In this document: positions 23,554 through 32,224 of the stretch, one piece after another | How the letters are laid out: the number at the start of each line of letters is the position of its first letter | Numbering within the stretch: position 1 is the first letter of the stretch | Source: JAEZBP01 sp963832725 | GTDB lineage: Bacteria > Myxococcota_A > Polyangia > Polyangiales > Sandaracinaceae | Assembly (NCBI GenBank): GCA_963832725.1 | Contig: CAWHVG010000005.1 | Location: forward strand, 2,232,001 to 2,296,000 | Direction of reading: 5' to 3' | DNA: 64,000 nucleotides | Notes under the pieces: model-generated | What the model was told of the DNA's origin: nothing | Database searches by the model: none | What the model saw: the letters and a program-made list of their open reading frames with translations, nothing else | Program-made: the position numbers and the translations under genes

Positions 23554-24004
23554 GTCGAGGCGGCCGGCCGGGCAGCGCGCTGCTCGCTGCCGCGCCCCTC
23601 GACCGACCACAGCGCGACCGGACCCGCCGCTGCGCCTCGCGGGGAGACGTCGCCGTCGTGAAGTCCGTGAGCGGAGCGTGCCTCGAGCCCGCGGCGAGGC
23701 GGACCGAGCGTCGGCGCAGGGAGTCGCCGAGTCGGCTCGCGGATGGACCGACCCTCGCCACCGCGGTCGCGAACGACCAACCGAGACGCCGCGAGCGACA
23801 CCGCGCCGTGCGGGCTCGACGTGCGCTGGAGCCGCACTCGCATCGCGCGTCGATCACGCCCGGCCGTCTCGGTCGCGAGGAAGTGCGCGGTCACCGCGGA
23901 CCGAGCCACCTTGGGGAACGAGGATTCAAATGGTAGGGTCGATCCCTTGGAACCGAGCGTTCGCCGGTGCTCGTCGATGGCCGGGAACGAGGAAGGAGAA
24001 CATC
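23554..24004. other. intergenic gap, nothing recognised
   Basis: 450 bases between two rightward genes. Arg-rich open frames on both strands look like chance. The only recognisable element is the ribosome site GGAAGGAGAA just before the gene at 24005. Confidence 0.5.
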
Positions 24005-24442
24005 ATGGGACAGATCGAGCATGGCACGGTGAGCGTCACCATCGACGACTCGCTCACCCTGCCGGAACGAGCGGGAAACCTCTCACCCGACGAGGTCCGG
24101 CGCTTGCCGAAACCGAGGCATGGAATCGGCTTGGTGGGCACGCTGACCGCCGACGCGCTGGACAAGGCCGGCCCCGATTTCATCGCGCCCGCGGGCGTCA
24201 CGCCGGACGCCTTGCGGGGCGCCTGCAAGCGCTCGGATGACATCGACCAGGTCATCGTCAATCTCGAGGTCATCCTGCAGCGGGTCAAGCAGGCGAACCT
24301 GCTCTTCGACGCCGACGCGTGGGAGATGCTCCGCAAGATCAACGATCAGGTGAAGGCTCAGGCGAAGTATCAGCCCGAGCTCGAGACGGTCTTCACGGCG
24401 CTCCGCGAGTTCATGACCTACGGCCCGTCCAACGCCGGCTGA
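24005..24442 (+). CDS. hypothetical protein, 145 aa
   Basis: Soluble protein, no signal or membrane segment. A short N-terminal beta-like part (GTVSVTIDDSLTLP) precedes a largely helical remainder (DDIDQVIVNLEVILQRVKQANLLF and KINDQVKAQAKYQPELETVF). The start at 24005 has a strong ribosome site (GGAAGGAG). The frame is intact and amino-acid composition is balanced, unlike the shadow frames around it, so it is probably a real gene. No family is recognised. It ends 100 bases before the 22-bp repeat array. Confidence 0.65.
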   Translation: MGQIEHGTVSVTIDDSLTLPERAGNLSPDEVRRLPKPRHGIGLVGTLTADALDKAGPDFIAPAGVTPDALRGACKRSDDIDQVIVNLEVILQRVKQANLLFDADAWEMLRKINDQVKAQAKYQPELETVFTALREFMTYGPSNAG

Positions 24443-24541
24443 GCGCGCGACGGTGTCCGGCGTGAGCCGGCACGGCGACCCCCCCGGCAGCGCGCATTCT
24501 CGCCGTGTCGGCTCGCCCGGACCCCAATCGGATCGCTCGGC

Positions 24542-25003
24542 GGGAGTGCGCGACGCGGGCATGGGGAGTGCGCGGCGCGGCCCTCGGGAGTGCGTGACGC
24601 GGTCCTCGGGAGTGCGCGACGCGGGCATCGGGAGTGCGCGTCGCGGTTCTCGGGAGTGCGTGACGCGGTCCTCGGGAGTGCGCGACGCGGTCCTCGGGAG
24701 TGCGCGACGCGGTCCTCGGGAGTGCGCGACGCAGTCCTGGAAAGTGCGAGCCGCGGTCCTGGAAAGTGCGCGGCACGGTCCTCGGGAGCGCGCGTCGCGG
24801 TTCTCGGAAGTGCGCGACGCGGTCCTCGGGAGTGCGCGACGCGGTCCTCGGGAGTGCGAGCCGCGGTCCCGGAAAGTGCGCGGCACGGTCCTGGAAAGTG
24901 CGAGCCGCGGTGCAGGGAGCGCGAGCCGCGGGCATCGGGAGTGCGCGACGCGGGCATCGGGAGTGCGCGACGCATGGCTCGGGAGTGCGCGGCGCACCAT
25001 TCC
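24542..25003. repeat. 22-bp mosaic tandem repeat array
   Basis: About 21 units with the consensus GGGAGTGCGCGACGCGGTCC plus TC. Variation falls in blocks: the head is GGGAGT or GAAAGT, the middle GCGCGAC, GCGAGCC or GCGCGGC, and the tail GGTCCTC, GGTCCTG, GGGCATC or GGTTCTC, reshuffled between units as if by unequal exchange or gene conversion. No unit is separated by a spacer. The repeated peptides in all six frames reflect the repeat, not coding. Confidence 0.85.
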
Positions 25004-25004
25004 G

Positions 25005-25028
25005 CCTCGGACATCTAGATGTGCGAGG
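25005..25028. promoter_or_regulatory. 24-bp palindrome at the array edge
   Basis: CCTCGGACATCTAGATGTGC followed by GAGG is a near-perfect palindrome with a perfect 12-bp core (ACATCTAGATGT) and one mismatched pair. It starts two bases after the last 22-bp unit. It could be a protein-binding site or a terminator stem; the AT-rich core is unusual for this DNA. Confidence 0.5.
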
Positions 25029-25115
25029 CGCGAGTCGTGATGCAGATCGCGCAGCGCGACGGGATCCAGGTGCGGCTCGGGTCGACAACGGAGTGATCGC
25101 GGCACCTTCGAGGAG

Positions 25116-25496
25116 GTGGCCGAGCTCCTCGGCTCGCCGGACGAGCGCGGGCGGGTGCTCGCATGTGACGTCCTCGCGCAGCTCGGTTACGACGACCGCG
25201 ATGAGGCAGGTGACCTTCCCTTCCGAGAGGAGACGATCCCGCTTCTGATCGCCTGCACGCGGGAGCGCTCCGCGGCGCTCGTGGAGTCCGCGCTGACCGG
25301 CCTCGGCCACCAGCGACTCGGAAAGCATGCCAGCGAGGTCGTCTCGCTCGCCGACCACGAGAGCGACGAGGTGCGGTTCGCGCTCAGCGCCGAGTTGTTC
25401 GACGCGCGGCGCAGCAGCGGGGGGCGATCGGCGCGACCCCGCGTCCCGACCAACGTCATCGCTCAGGCTGGCATGCGCACCTCGAGCTCGGGGTAG
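25116..25496 (+). CDS. HEAT-repeat-like protein, probably incomplete
   Basis: The readable stretch (residues 1-95) looks like two or three HEAT/Armadillo-like helical pairs: AELLGSPDERGRVLACDVLAQLG, IPLLIACTRERSAALVESALTGLGH and VVSLADHESDEVRFALS. The in-frame sequence extends a few codons upstream (DRGTFEEV) without a start, and after ALSAELFD the sequence stops looking like the family. So this is a fragment or a frameshifted gene. The GTG at 25116 is arbitrary. The 3' end overlaps the convergent DUF488-like gene. Similar proteins act as protein-binding scaffolds or predicted immunity proteins. Confidence 0.4.
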   Translation: MAELLGSPDERGRVLACDVLAQLGYDDRDEAGDLPFREETIPLLIACTRERSAALVESALTGLGHQRLGKHASEVVSLADHESDEVRFALSAELFDARRSSGGRSARPRVPTNVIAQAGMRTSSSG

Positions 25497-25838
25497 CGCG
25501 CGCGCATCCACTCGAGCGCGAGCCAGGTGTGGCAGTGGCGGACGTCGGGGTTGGCCTTCGTCGGGCAGCTGCACCCGAGGTAGACGTCCTCCTCGCCGGC
25601 CAGCCGCGCGAGCTCGTCGAAGGGCGCACGCTCGTCGCGAAAGCGTTCATCGAGGAGCGCGCGGTAGCGGCGGGCGAAGCGCGTCCACGCATCGTCGCTC
25701 GGCGCGGCGAGGTACGCCTTCACCATCGCCGCGTCCGGCCGGAGCACGTGGCGGGTGTGCTTCCTCGTGTCCTGGCGGAATCCCCTGCGGCAGCTCCGAG
25801 GCCGGGACGCCGCGCGCCATCCGATAGCGGGCCAGCAT
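25463..25838 (-). CDS. DUF488-family-like protein (frameshifted)
   Basis: About 124 aa. The C-terminal part has the DUF488 hallmark EEDVYLGCSCPTKANPDVRH followed by CHTWLALEWM, with a conserved CxC and Cys-His. The N-terminal part MLARYRMARGVPASELPQG is in another frame; GAATC at 25778-25782 (plus strand) replaced by GATC joins it as QGIRQDTRKHTRH. The biochemical role of the family is not known. The gene lies between a HEAT-like fragment and a membrane protein, both apparently unrelated. Confidence 0.65.
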
Positions 25839-25955
25839 GCTCGGATCGTGAGCGCGCCGGCGGCGAGAGGCCAGTCGCGCGAGGCCAGTCGCGGAGGCGC
25901 AGAGGCCGCTGTGACCCTCGCACGGACGGCTCGCGTCCGCGAGGTGGACGGCGCT

Positions 25956-26975
25956 TCAGGACAGCGTCTGCTCGACCAGGGCGATCGGAGCCGGCGGCGC
26001 GCTCTTGCGGGCCAGCATGAGGAGGCCGCCGGCGAGCGCCGGGACCTGGCCGGTGAGGTAGCCGAGCAGGGCGATGAGCGCGGCGTCGGTGGAGGCGACG
26101 CCGACGGTGGCCAGGAGCACGACGGCGACGCTCTCGCGAACGCCGACACCCCCCACCGAGACGGGCAGGAGCACGGCGAGGACGATGGCGTTGCCGACCG
26201 CCAGGAGGGTCCAGCCGCTCACGCCGACGCCCAGCGCGCCCGCGGTCGCCCAGAAGACGGCCGAGAGCGCTAGATGAGAGAGGATGCCGAGGCCGACGGC
26301 GCGCGTGAGGTGGCCGGCGTCCAGCTCGGTCTCGGCCAGCGCCTCCACGGCCTTGGTGGCCCGGCCGCGCACGGGCTTGGGCAGCCTCGCCGCCAGCGCC
26401 GAGAGCCATGCGGGACGCTGGATCAACGCCAAACCGGTCGCCGCGGCGCCCGCCATGGCCAGCGCGACGGCGATGGCGCCGTGACCGAGGAGCGCCGCCC
26501 CGCCGAAGGGGACCAGCGCCGCGCAGACCAGCGCCATGCCAATCAGCCCGACCAGCTTCTCGACCACGATGGCGGCCGCGCTCCGCCCCATCGCCCCGCT
26601 CGCTTTGCCCGCCTCCCAGATGCGCCAGCCGTCGAGACCGGTCGTCGAGGGGGTGAACGCGCCGACGAAGCGGCCGATCAAGAAGGAGCGGGTCATCCAG
26701 CCGAGCGAGAGCTCGACGCCAGCCGCGCGCGCCAAGAGCCGCCAGCGGAGCACGCCGGCGAACACGGCCAGCGCGTGGAGGGCGATGGCGACGGCGAGCC
26801 AGCCCGGGTCGAGCGCGCCGAGACGGTCGAAGAGGGCGTCCACTCCGTCGCGCTGCACAATCCGCGCGCCGAGCCATGCCAAGAGCCCGAGGCTCACGGC
26901 GACCTTGGCCAGGACCAAGATCTGGCGGCGCAGCTGGCGCGGCGGATCCTCGAGGTCGGCGGACGCGTCGGGCAT
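25956..26975 (-). CDS. lysylphosphatidylglycerol-synthase-type integral membrane protein
   Basis: About 339 aa with eight or nine membrane helices and the family (PF03706) landmarks: NxRPxRWR-like GVLRWRLLARAAG, RSFLIGRFVGAFTPSTTGLDGWRI (the conserved Phe-x-Pro segment with Gly-Asp/Trp-Arg), and near the C-terminus LLPVSVGGVGVRES with the conserved Gly-Gly-hGly-hRE. Members flip or assemble lipid-linked substrates; the catalytic aminoacyl-transferase domain of MprF is absent here. The ATG at 26975 (MPDASADL) is preferred over one 37 codons upstream because the extra sequence is not family-like. Substrate unknown. Confidence 0.8.
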   Translation of the reverse strand: MPDASADLEDPPRQLRRQILVLAKVAVSLGLLAWLGARIVQRDGVDALFDRLGALDPGWLAVAIALHALAVFAGVLRWRLLARAAGVELSLGWMTRSFLIGRFVGAFTPSTTGLDGWRIWEAGKASGAMGRSAAAIVVEKLVGLIGMALVCAALVPFGGAALLGHGAIAVALAMAGAAATGLALIQRPAWLSALAARLPKPVRGRATKAVEALAETELDAGHLTRAVGLGILSHLALSAVFWATAGALGVGVSGWTLLAVGNAIVLAVLLPVSVGGVGVRESVAVVLLATVGVASTDAALIALLGYLTGQVPALAGGLLMLARKSAPPAPIALVEQTLS

Positions 26976-27103
26976 CGCCCTCGGGTACCGTCTGCCGTGC
27001 GTGGGGTCAACTCTTCGACCCGCCGCCCGCGGAGAGATGTGCCCGGCGGAAACGGGCGGGCCTCGCTTGCCGGGGTGGAAGGCCACGCCTAAGGTCCATT
27101 CAT

Positions 27104-27622
27104 ATGCTCAAGCGGCTCGGGCTCGGGCTCCTGAAGGGTCTGGTCATCGGCGGGGCGATCGGCGCGGGACTCCAGTACGGCCTGGGCCCGTTCGGCCTGC
27201 ACTTCGAGGGGCTGCTCGGCTTCTTGGTGGCCATGGGGGTCGCCGGCACGACGGGGGTGTTCGCCGGCAGGCCGCCCTGGCAGCAGGGCGCGTGGATCGA
27301 GGCCACGCTCAAGGGGCTGGTCGGCGTCGGCGTGGGCGCCCTGCTCTACTGGGTCTCGTCGCGTTGGGGGCAGTTCGAGATCCCCTTCCCCCAGCTCCCG
27401 GAACCGCGGAGCTGGACCGCGCTGCCGGTCGTCTTCGGCCCCGCCATCGCCGGCGTGTACGGCGCGCTGGTCGAGCTCGACAACACCGGCGGCGGCGACG
27501 AGGGCACGACCAGTCGCAAGGGCGCCAAGAAGGCGCGCGTCGCGCTGGATGACGGCTTCCTCCTGCAAGAGGAAGAAGAGGTGCCCGCCGCCCGCGCGTC
27601 CGAGAAGAAGCGCCGAGCCTGA
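27104..27622 (+). CDS. hypothetical membrane protein, 172 aa
   Basis: Four predicted membrane helices (residues 6-30, 36-52, 66-85 and 103-122) followed by an acidic then basic cytoplasmic tail (LLQEEEEV and SEKKRRA). No family was recognised. The start at 27104 is the first in-frame ATG before a hydrophobic segment; the ribosome site is weak (AAGG eight to twelve bases upstream). It is divergent from the LPG-synthase-like gene with about 130 bases between them. Confidence 0.6.
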   Translation: MLKRLGLGLLKGLVIGGAIGAGLQYGLGPFGLHFEGLLGFLVAMGVAGTTGVFAGRPPWQQGAWIEATLKGLVGVGVGALLYWVSSRWGQFEIPFPQLPEPRSWTALPVVFGPAIAGVYGALVELDNTGGGDEGTTSRKGAKKARVALDDGFLLQEEEEVPAARASEKKRRA

Positions 27623-27914
27623 GCCTTCGGCGCAGCCGGTGTGCCGCGCGATCGCGGGCGCGGCGTTGCACCTCGGCCGAATGAGCCCACTATTGTGCCC
27701 GCTCCGGGCTCCGTTCGGGGGTTCGTGCACGTAGCGCGAACCCTCTGCTTCGTTCGGAGCTCGACTCGCAGCGTCGTCCCGAAGTTCGAACCGTCATCTG
27801 CAGAAACCCGGATCGAGCTTCGGGCCGCCGGTACTATTCGTCCCCGGCGCGCCCGAGGAGGTCTCGTCGCGAGACCCGTGGGGGCTCCATCACTCGTTCG
27901 GAAGGGGAGATTCG

Positions 27915-28948
27915 ATGCAGCCCAGAAGCTCCTGGGGCCCGGCGGGGCCCGACCAGCTCGGTTGGACCCTCGACCGCCACATCTTCGAGCGCCAGCGGCA
28001 GACCCCGGCCGCCACCGGCGACTTCACGGGGCTCTTTCAGTCCATCGCCCTCGCCGGCCGGATGATCGCGGCCCGCGTCCACAAGGCCGGGCTGAGCGAC
28101 GTGCTCGGACGCGCCGGCGGCAAGAACGTGCAGGGCGAGGAGGTCCAGAAGCTCGAATCTGCTCGCCAACCAGAATCCTCATCCGCTGCGTCGAGGCGGC
28201 CGGCCACGTCTGTGTCATGGCCAGCGAGGAGAACGAGGGGATCATCCCCATCCCGCCCGAGTACCCGAAGGGCAAGTACGTCCTGATGTTCGACCCGCTC
28301 GACGGCAGCTCGAACATCGACGTCTGCATGTCGATCGGGACCATCTTCTCGATCCACCGGCGGGTGACCGAGAGCGGGCCGGGGACCGAGGCGGACTGCC
28401 TGCAATTGGGCACCGAGCAGGTGGCGGCCGGCTACATCCTCTACGGCTCGAGCACGGTCCTCGTGTACACGACCGGCAACGGCGTCCACGGCTTCACGTT
28501 GGACCCGCTGGTCGGCGAGTTCTTCCTCAGCCACGAGAACATCCGCATCCCCAAGCGCGGCAGCACCTACTCGATCAACGAGGGCAACACGATCAAGTGG
28601 GACGCGCGCGTCCGCGACTGGGTGGCCTGGCTCAAGAGCAAAGAAGCGCCCGGCGGCAAGCCCTACGGCCACCGCTACATCGGCACGCTCGTGGCGGACT
28701 TCCACCGCACGCTGCTCAAGGGCGGGATCTTCGGCTATCCGGCCGACGAGAAGAACACCAGCGGCAAGCTCCGCCTCCTCTACGAGTGTGCGCCGATCGC
28801 CATGATCGCCGAGGCAGCGGGAGGAGCGGCTTCGACGGGCAACCGGCGCGTGATGGAGGTGGAACCCAAGAGCCTCCACGCTCGCGTGCCCTTCTTCGTG
28901 GGCAGCGCCGACGACGTGGCCGACCTCGAGCGCTTTCTCTCTCGCTGA
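27915..28948 (+). CDS. fbp: fructose-1,6-bisphosphatase class I (two GATC-to-GAATC insertions)
   Basis: About 343 aa; removes the 1-phosphate of fructose 1,6-bisphosphate in gluconeogenesis. Conserved blocks: GKNVQGEEVQKLD, MASEENEG, the metal-site FDPLDGSSNIDV, GTIFSIHRR, and RYIGTLVADFHR. The frame is lost between 28155 and 28177, where two GAATC sites occur; changing both to GATC gives KLDLLANQILIRCVE, the family sequence, in one frame. ATG at 27915 has AAGGGGAGA seven bases upstream. An open antisense frame overlaps it and is not coding. It lies 7 kb from phosphofructokinase, on the opposite strand. Confidence 0.9.
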
Positions 28949-28961
28949 GCCCCTCTGGCAC

Positions 28962-28994
28962 GGCGCCTGCGTCGTCTCCGGACGAGGAGGCGCC
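28962..28994 (+). promoter_or_regulatory. hairpin enclosing the ribosome site of the CBS gene
   Basis: GGCGCCTGCGTCGTC (28962-28976) can pair, with small bulges, with GACGAGGAGGCGCC (28981-28994) around a four-base loop. The ribosome site GAGGAGG and its spacing to the ATG at 28997 lie in the right arm. It could act as a terminator for the upstream phosphatase or hold the ribosome site closed. Confidence 0.45.
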
Positions 28995-28996
28995 AC

Positions 28997-29443
28997 ATGC
29001 TGCTCGGGGAGCTCTGCAACCGGACCGTGGTGATCGGGCACGCTGGCGACGCCGTGCTCGAGTCGGCGCGCCGCATGCGCGACCTCCACGTGGGGAGCCT
29101 CGTGGTGGTGGACGAGAGCGAGCGGGGGCGGGTGCCGGTCGGGGTGGTGACCGATCGGGACCTGCTCTTCGCGCTGGCGTCGGTCGAGCCCGAGCGCCTG
29201 CAGACGCTGCGGCTCGGTGAAGTGGCGAGCTGGGACGTCATCACCGGCAGCGAGCACGAGCACGTGAACGAGGCGCTGGAGCGAATGCGCGTACACGGCA
29301 TCCGTCGCCTGCCGGTGGTCGACGAGCGCGGGACCTTGGTCGGCATCCTCGCCTACGACGATCTGGTCGAGTGGGTGGGTGCCCAGATCGGCGATCTGGC
29401 CCGGCTGGTGGGTCGAGAGCAACGGCAGGAGCGCGCTTCCTGA
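28997..29443 (+). CDS. two-CBS-domain protein
   Basis: 148 aa made of two CBS domains: residues 8-66 (DAVLESARRMRDLHVGSLVVVD, VGVVTDRDLL) and 74-135 (EHVNEALERMRVHGIRRLPVVD, LVGILAYDDL). Such stand-alone pairs bind adenine nucleotides and act as energy or redox sensors or partner regulators. The gene follows fructose bisphosphatase by 48 bases, so energy-state control of gluconeogenesis is a possible link (inference). The start ATG is supported by GAGGAGG eight bases upstream. Confidence 0.85.
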   Translation: MLLGELCNRTVVIGHAGDAVLESARRMRDLHVGSLVVVDESERGRVPVGVVTDRDLLFALASVEPERLQTLRLGEVASWDVITGSEHEHVNEALERMRVHGIRRLPVVDERGTLVGILAYDDLVEWVGAQIGDLARLVGREQRQERAS

Positions 29444-29448
29444 GCGCT

Positions 29449-29640
29449 CGCCGCTGGCTGGGCTGGCCGCTCGCTGCCGGGCTCGCCGCTGGGCTTGCCG
29501 CTCGCTGCCGGGCTCGCCGCTCGCTGCCGGGCTCGCCGCTGGGCTTGCCGCTTGCCGCTCGCTGCCGGGCTCGCCGCCCGCTCGGCTCGCGGCTCCGGCT
29601 CGCCGCCGGGCTCGCCGCTCGCTGGGCTTGCCGCTCACCG
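29449..29640. repeat. irregular tandem repeat of 19- and 12-bp units
   Basis: Starting just after the CBS gene, units GCTCGCTGCCGGGCTCGCC (19 bp) and GCTGGGCTTGCC (12 bp) alternate irregularly, with decayed copies at the right end. All units end in the same GGGCTYGCC. It is non-coding by context; the repeated Ala/Ser/Gly peptides in several frames follow from the repeat. Confidence 0.7.
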
Positions 29641-29844
29641 CTGAGCTCACCACCGCGCGTGGAGCGCCGGCAGCCCCCGTACCCCGGCCCCCCCGAGTGG
29701 AGGCACGGGCTGGCCGCCGACGTGCCGCGCAATTTTGCAGCGACCGTACCAATCGGTGCGGCCGACGGACTGGCCGCTCGGGTCTCCCGGGTCGAACATC
29801 GGACGGGCAAGAACGCGCATCGCAGGGGGAAGAATCTCCCAACC

Positions 29845-30006
29845 AGATGTCCGAGGGGGAAGTCGCGACCGGTATGGCCGAGCAATCGGCGCCGAGATTG
29901 GGGGCGCGCCCCCGCAGGAAGTGCAAAGCACTTTCGAGGAGGCTCCCCTCCGAGATCGGCGTCGAGGGCCGGCCAGAACGTGTCGCGACTTCCGCGGAGG
30001 ACATCT
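29845..30006. repeat. imperfect inverted-repeat element with internal hairpins
   Basis: Arms AGATGTCC..GGAAGTCGCGAC (29845-29869) and GTCGCGACTTCC..GGACATCT (29982-30006) pair over 8 and 12 bp around a loop of about 110 bases. The loop contains the palindrome GGGGGCGCGCCCCC (29900-29913) and a small hairpin AAGTGC-AAA-GCACTT (29919-29933). It may be a structured RNA or a small inverted-repeat mobile element. No target duplication was seen. The rest of 29641-30292 shows no gene. Confidence 0.45.
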
Positions 30007-30292
30007 AGCTTGGTTCGCGACCCCGGACCGAGAGCACCGGCGAGCGCTACGCGTCGGACTCTCGTTCGGAGGGGGAGGAGGATAGACGCACGACATGTTC
30101 GGCGAGCGGACGGGCGGGCGCGTTCCGGCGCTGGGCGACGGGAGGGGTCGCGCGCATCGAGCTCCACGCCGTGGCGCGCCAGGCTGCCCCACGGGCGCGG
30201 ATGGCGCCCGCCCTGGCCAGCGTTCCTCGGCTGCACCGCGCCCGGACGGGACGGCACGCGGGTTGCGCATCGAGGTTCGGGAGACAGCGAAC

Positions 30293-30578
30293 ATGGTCGA
30301 GATCGAATGGGACGGAGTGGAGCTCGCGACGGATGCACGGCGTTCGGTGCTGGAGCGCCTGCGCACCCTCGCGGCAACAGTGGACCCGGACGGACGTGCT
30401 CGGCTCGAGGTCGAGATCATTCGTGAGCAACGCGGCTACTGTGTCGTGGTCGCCGGTCGCGACCGCACTCGGCGCATGGGCGCGGAGGTTCGCGACCCCG
30501 ACCTGATGGCCGCCGTGCAGCGCGCGATCGATTCTGACCCTGGAGCGCTGGCAGGCGGCGCGCGAACGGGCAGCCTGA
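30293..30578 (+). CDS. small acidic protein, 94 aa (one GATC-to-GATTC insertion)
   Basis: ATG at 30293. Reads MVEIEWDGVELATDARRSV, then LEVEIIREQRGYCVVV and DPDLMAAVQRAID. GATTC at 30530-30534 shifts the frame; corrected to GATC it continues LTLERWQAARERAA and stops at 30576-30578, just before a strong terminator. The beta-strand/helix pattern with a C-terminal amphipathic helix faintly resembles ribosome-associated or hibernation-type small proteins, but no family was recognised. The clean end after the correction and the terminator that follows argue that it is real. Confidence 0.55.
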
Positions 30579-30679
30579 CGCGGGCCCGCTCGAACAGACA
30601 GCCTTGGAGCGTCCGCCGGGCGCGATCCGGTCCGAGGCCGGATCTCCCGCGGTGGTCGCGCCGAGACGCGAACGAAACA

Positions 30680-30716
30680 CGAGCCGCTCGGTGTCGCAAT
30701 GGCACCGAGCGGCTCG
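30680..30716. terminator. bidirectional hairpin terminator
   Basis: Perfect 14-bp stem (CGAGCCGCTCGGTG, 30680-30693, with CACCGAGCGGCTCG, 30703-30716) and a nine-base loop, between the convergent small-protein and sigma-factor genes. Confidence 0.75.
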
Positions 30717-30765
30717 AGGCGCGTGTGGCGTCCGCGCGACCGATGAGCGGACTTGGAAGCTCCGA

Positions 30766-32103
30766 TCAGACCTGCTCGGTGAGCGCCTGGCGGAGCTTCT
30801 CGAGCGCGATGGACTCGAGCTGGCGGATACGCTCGCGGCTCAGGCCGAGCTCCTCGCCGATCTCGCGGAGGGTGACCTCCTCGCCCGAGCCGTCGAGACC
30901 GAAGCGCCGCTTGAGGATGTGCTGCTCGCGCGGCGTGAGCTTGTGGAGCACGACCCGCGCCGCCGCTTGCTGCTGCTTGGAGGCCACGTCCTCGTCGATC
31001 GAGGTGGCCCCCTCGTCGGTCAGCACCTCGTCCCACTGACGATCACCCTCTTCGCTGACGTGCGCGTGGAGCGGGATGGACCTCGGCACCGCCTCGAGCG
31101 CCCGCCGGGCCTGCGCCTCGGTCATGCCCAGCTCTTTGGCCACTTCGCCGGTCTCCGCAGTGCGGCCCAGCGTCTGGGCCAGCGTGCGCGCGGCACGGCT
31201 CGCCCGCCGGCGCTTGTCGACGAGGCCGAAGGGCATCCGCACCGTCTCCCGCTGCCGCGTCGCCTCGCGGGCCACGGCCTGCCGGATCCACCACGCGGCG
31301 TAGGTCGAGAAGCGCGTGCCCACGCGGTAGTCGAACTTGTCGATGGCGCGCATCAGCCCGAGGTTCCCCTCCTGGACGAGATCCGGGAAAGGCACACCGG
31401 AGCGGCGGTAGCTCTTGGCGAGCATGACCACCAGTCGCAGGTTCACCTCTGCCAGGCGGTTGCGCGCCCGGTCGAGCCTCGCGCGCTCGCCCGCCAGCTC
31501 ATGGGCGAGGCGCGTGAGCACCGCCCGGTGCCGGCCGAGCTCGCGCTCCGCTTCGCGGACCTGCTCGCGCACGCGCAACGTGTCACGCCGCACCGGAAAA
31601 GGTGCGAGCAGCTTGGTCACCCGCCCGAGCACGTCCTGGATGCGCTCTCGGTGCAGACCGATGTCGCGCACGACCTGGGCGCGCTTCTCGAACGCGCTCT
31701 CGCGGGCGGCCTTGCGCTCGACGGCGTTGCCCTCGGCGTGGACGTGCAGCTTCTCGCACTTGCGCTCCGCGCGGCGGGCGCGATCGAGCCTCTTGTGGAG
31801 CCGCTCACGACCCTGCTCGCCTTCGTAATCGCCGAGCTTCGAGAGCTCGAGCACCGAGCGCTCACCGGCGTCGAAACGGTCGGCCCACTCGATCAGCTCC
31901 GGGAGGAGCACTCCGTAGGAGAGGATGATGTCGAGGCAGGCGCGCTCGGCGTCCTCGATCTCCTCTGCGGCGCGCACCTCGCCCTCGCGGTCGAGGGGCC
32001 GAGGGAGGTCGCGAAGACCCGCCAGGTAGATGTCGAACACGTCGACGTTGCGCATCGACCCGTTTCGCATCGATGTCGTGGAGCTGTTTGCTTTCGTCTT
32101 CAT
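30766..32103 (-). CDS. RNA polymerase sigma factor, sigma-70 family group 2 type
   Basis: About 445 aa. Region 1.2 near the N-terminus (DVFDIYLAGLRDLPRPL), an extended non-conserved helical region (about residues 60-190), region 2 (LRLVVMLAKSYRRSGVPFPD, LVQEGNLGLMRAIDKFD, FSTYAAWWIRQAV; core binding and -10 recognition), region 3 and region 4 (LTPREQHILKRRFG, LSRERIRQLESIAL; -35 recognition). No long acidic region 1.1, so an alternative, RpoS/SigC-like factor is more likely than the housekeeping one. Starts at 32103 or 32121 are possible; neither has a clear ribosome site. The open frame extends upstream through the 17-bp array but that part is not protein-like. Confidence 0.9.
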   Translation of the reverse strand: MKTKANSSTTSMRNGSMRNVDVFDIYLAGLRDLPRPLDREGEVRAAEEIEDAERACLDIILSYGVLLPELIEWADRFDAGERSVLELSKLGDYEGEQGRERLHKRLDRARRAERKCEKLHVHAEGNAVERKAARESAFEKRAQVVRDIGLHRERIQDVLGRVTKLLAPFPVRRDTLRVREQVREAERELGRHRAVLTRLAHELAGERARLDRARNRLAEVNLRLVVMLAKSYRRSGVPFPDLVQEGNLGLMRAIDKFDYRVGTRFSTYAAWWIRQAVAREATRQRETVRMPFGLVDKRRRASRAARTLAQTLGRTAETGEVAKELGMTEAQARRALEAVPRSIPLHAHVSEEGDRQWDEVLTDEGATSIDEDVASKQQQAAARVVLHKLTPREQHILKRRFGLDGSGEEVTLREIGEELGLSRERIRQLESIALEKLRQALTEQV

Positions 32104-32224
32104 GGTGGACACGATTCTCATTGTGCGTCGTGCGGGTTCGCCGCGACGCTTCTGATTCAGATTCTCTAGTGCCGAGATCTCGAACGTCGATCCGGGACCC
32201 CGCATGCCCGGAAACGATTCGCTC

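Noticed and set aside
24083..25574. Leftward and rightward repetitive open frames through the 22-bp array
   Set aside because: All frames are open because the unit lacks stops and its length is not a multiple of three; the peptides are only the repeat in translation.
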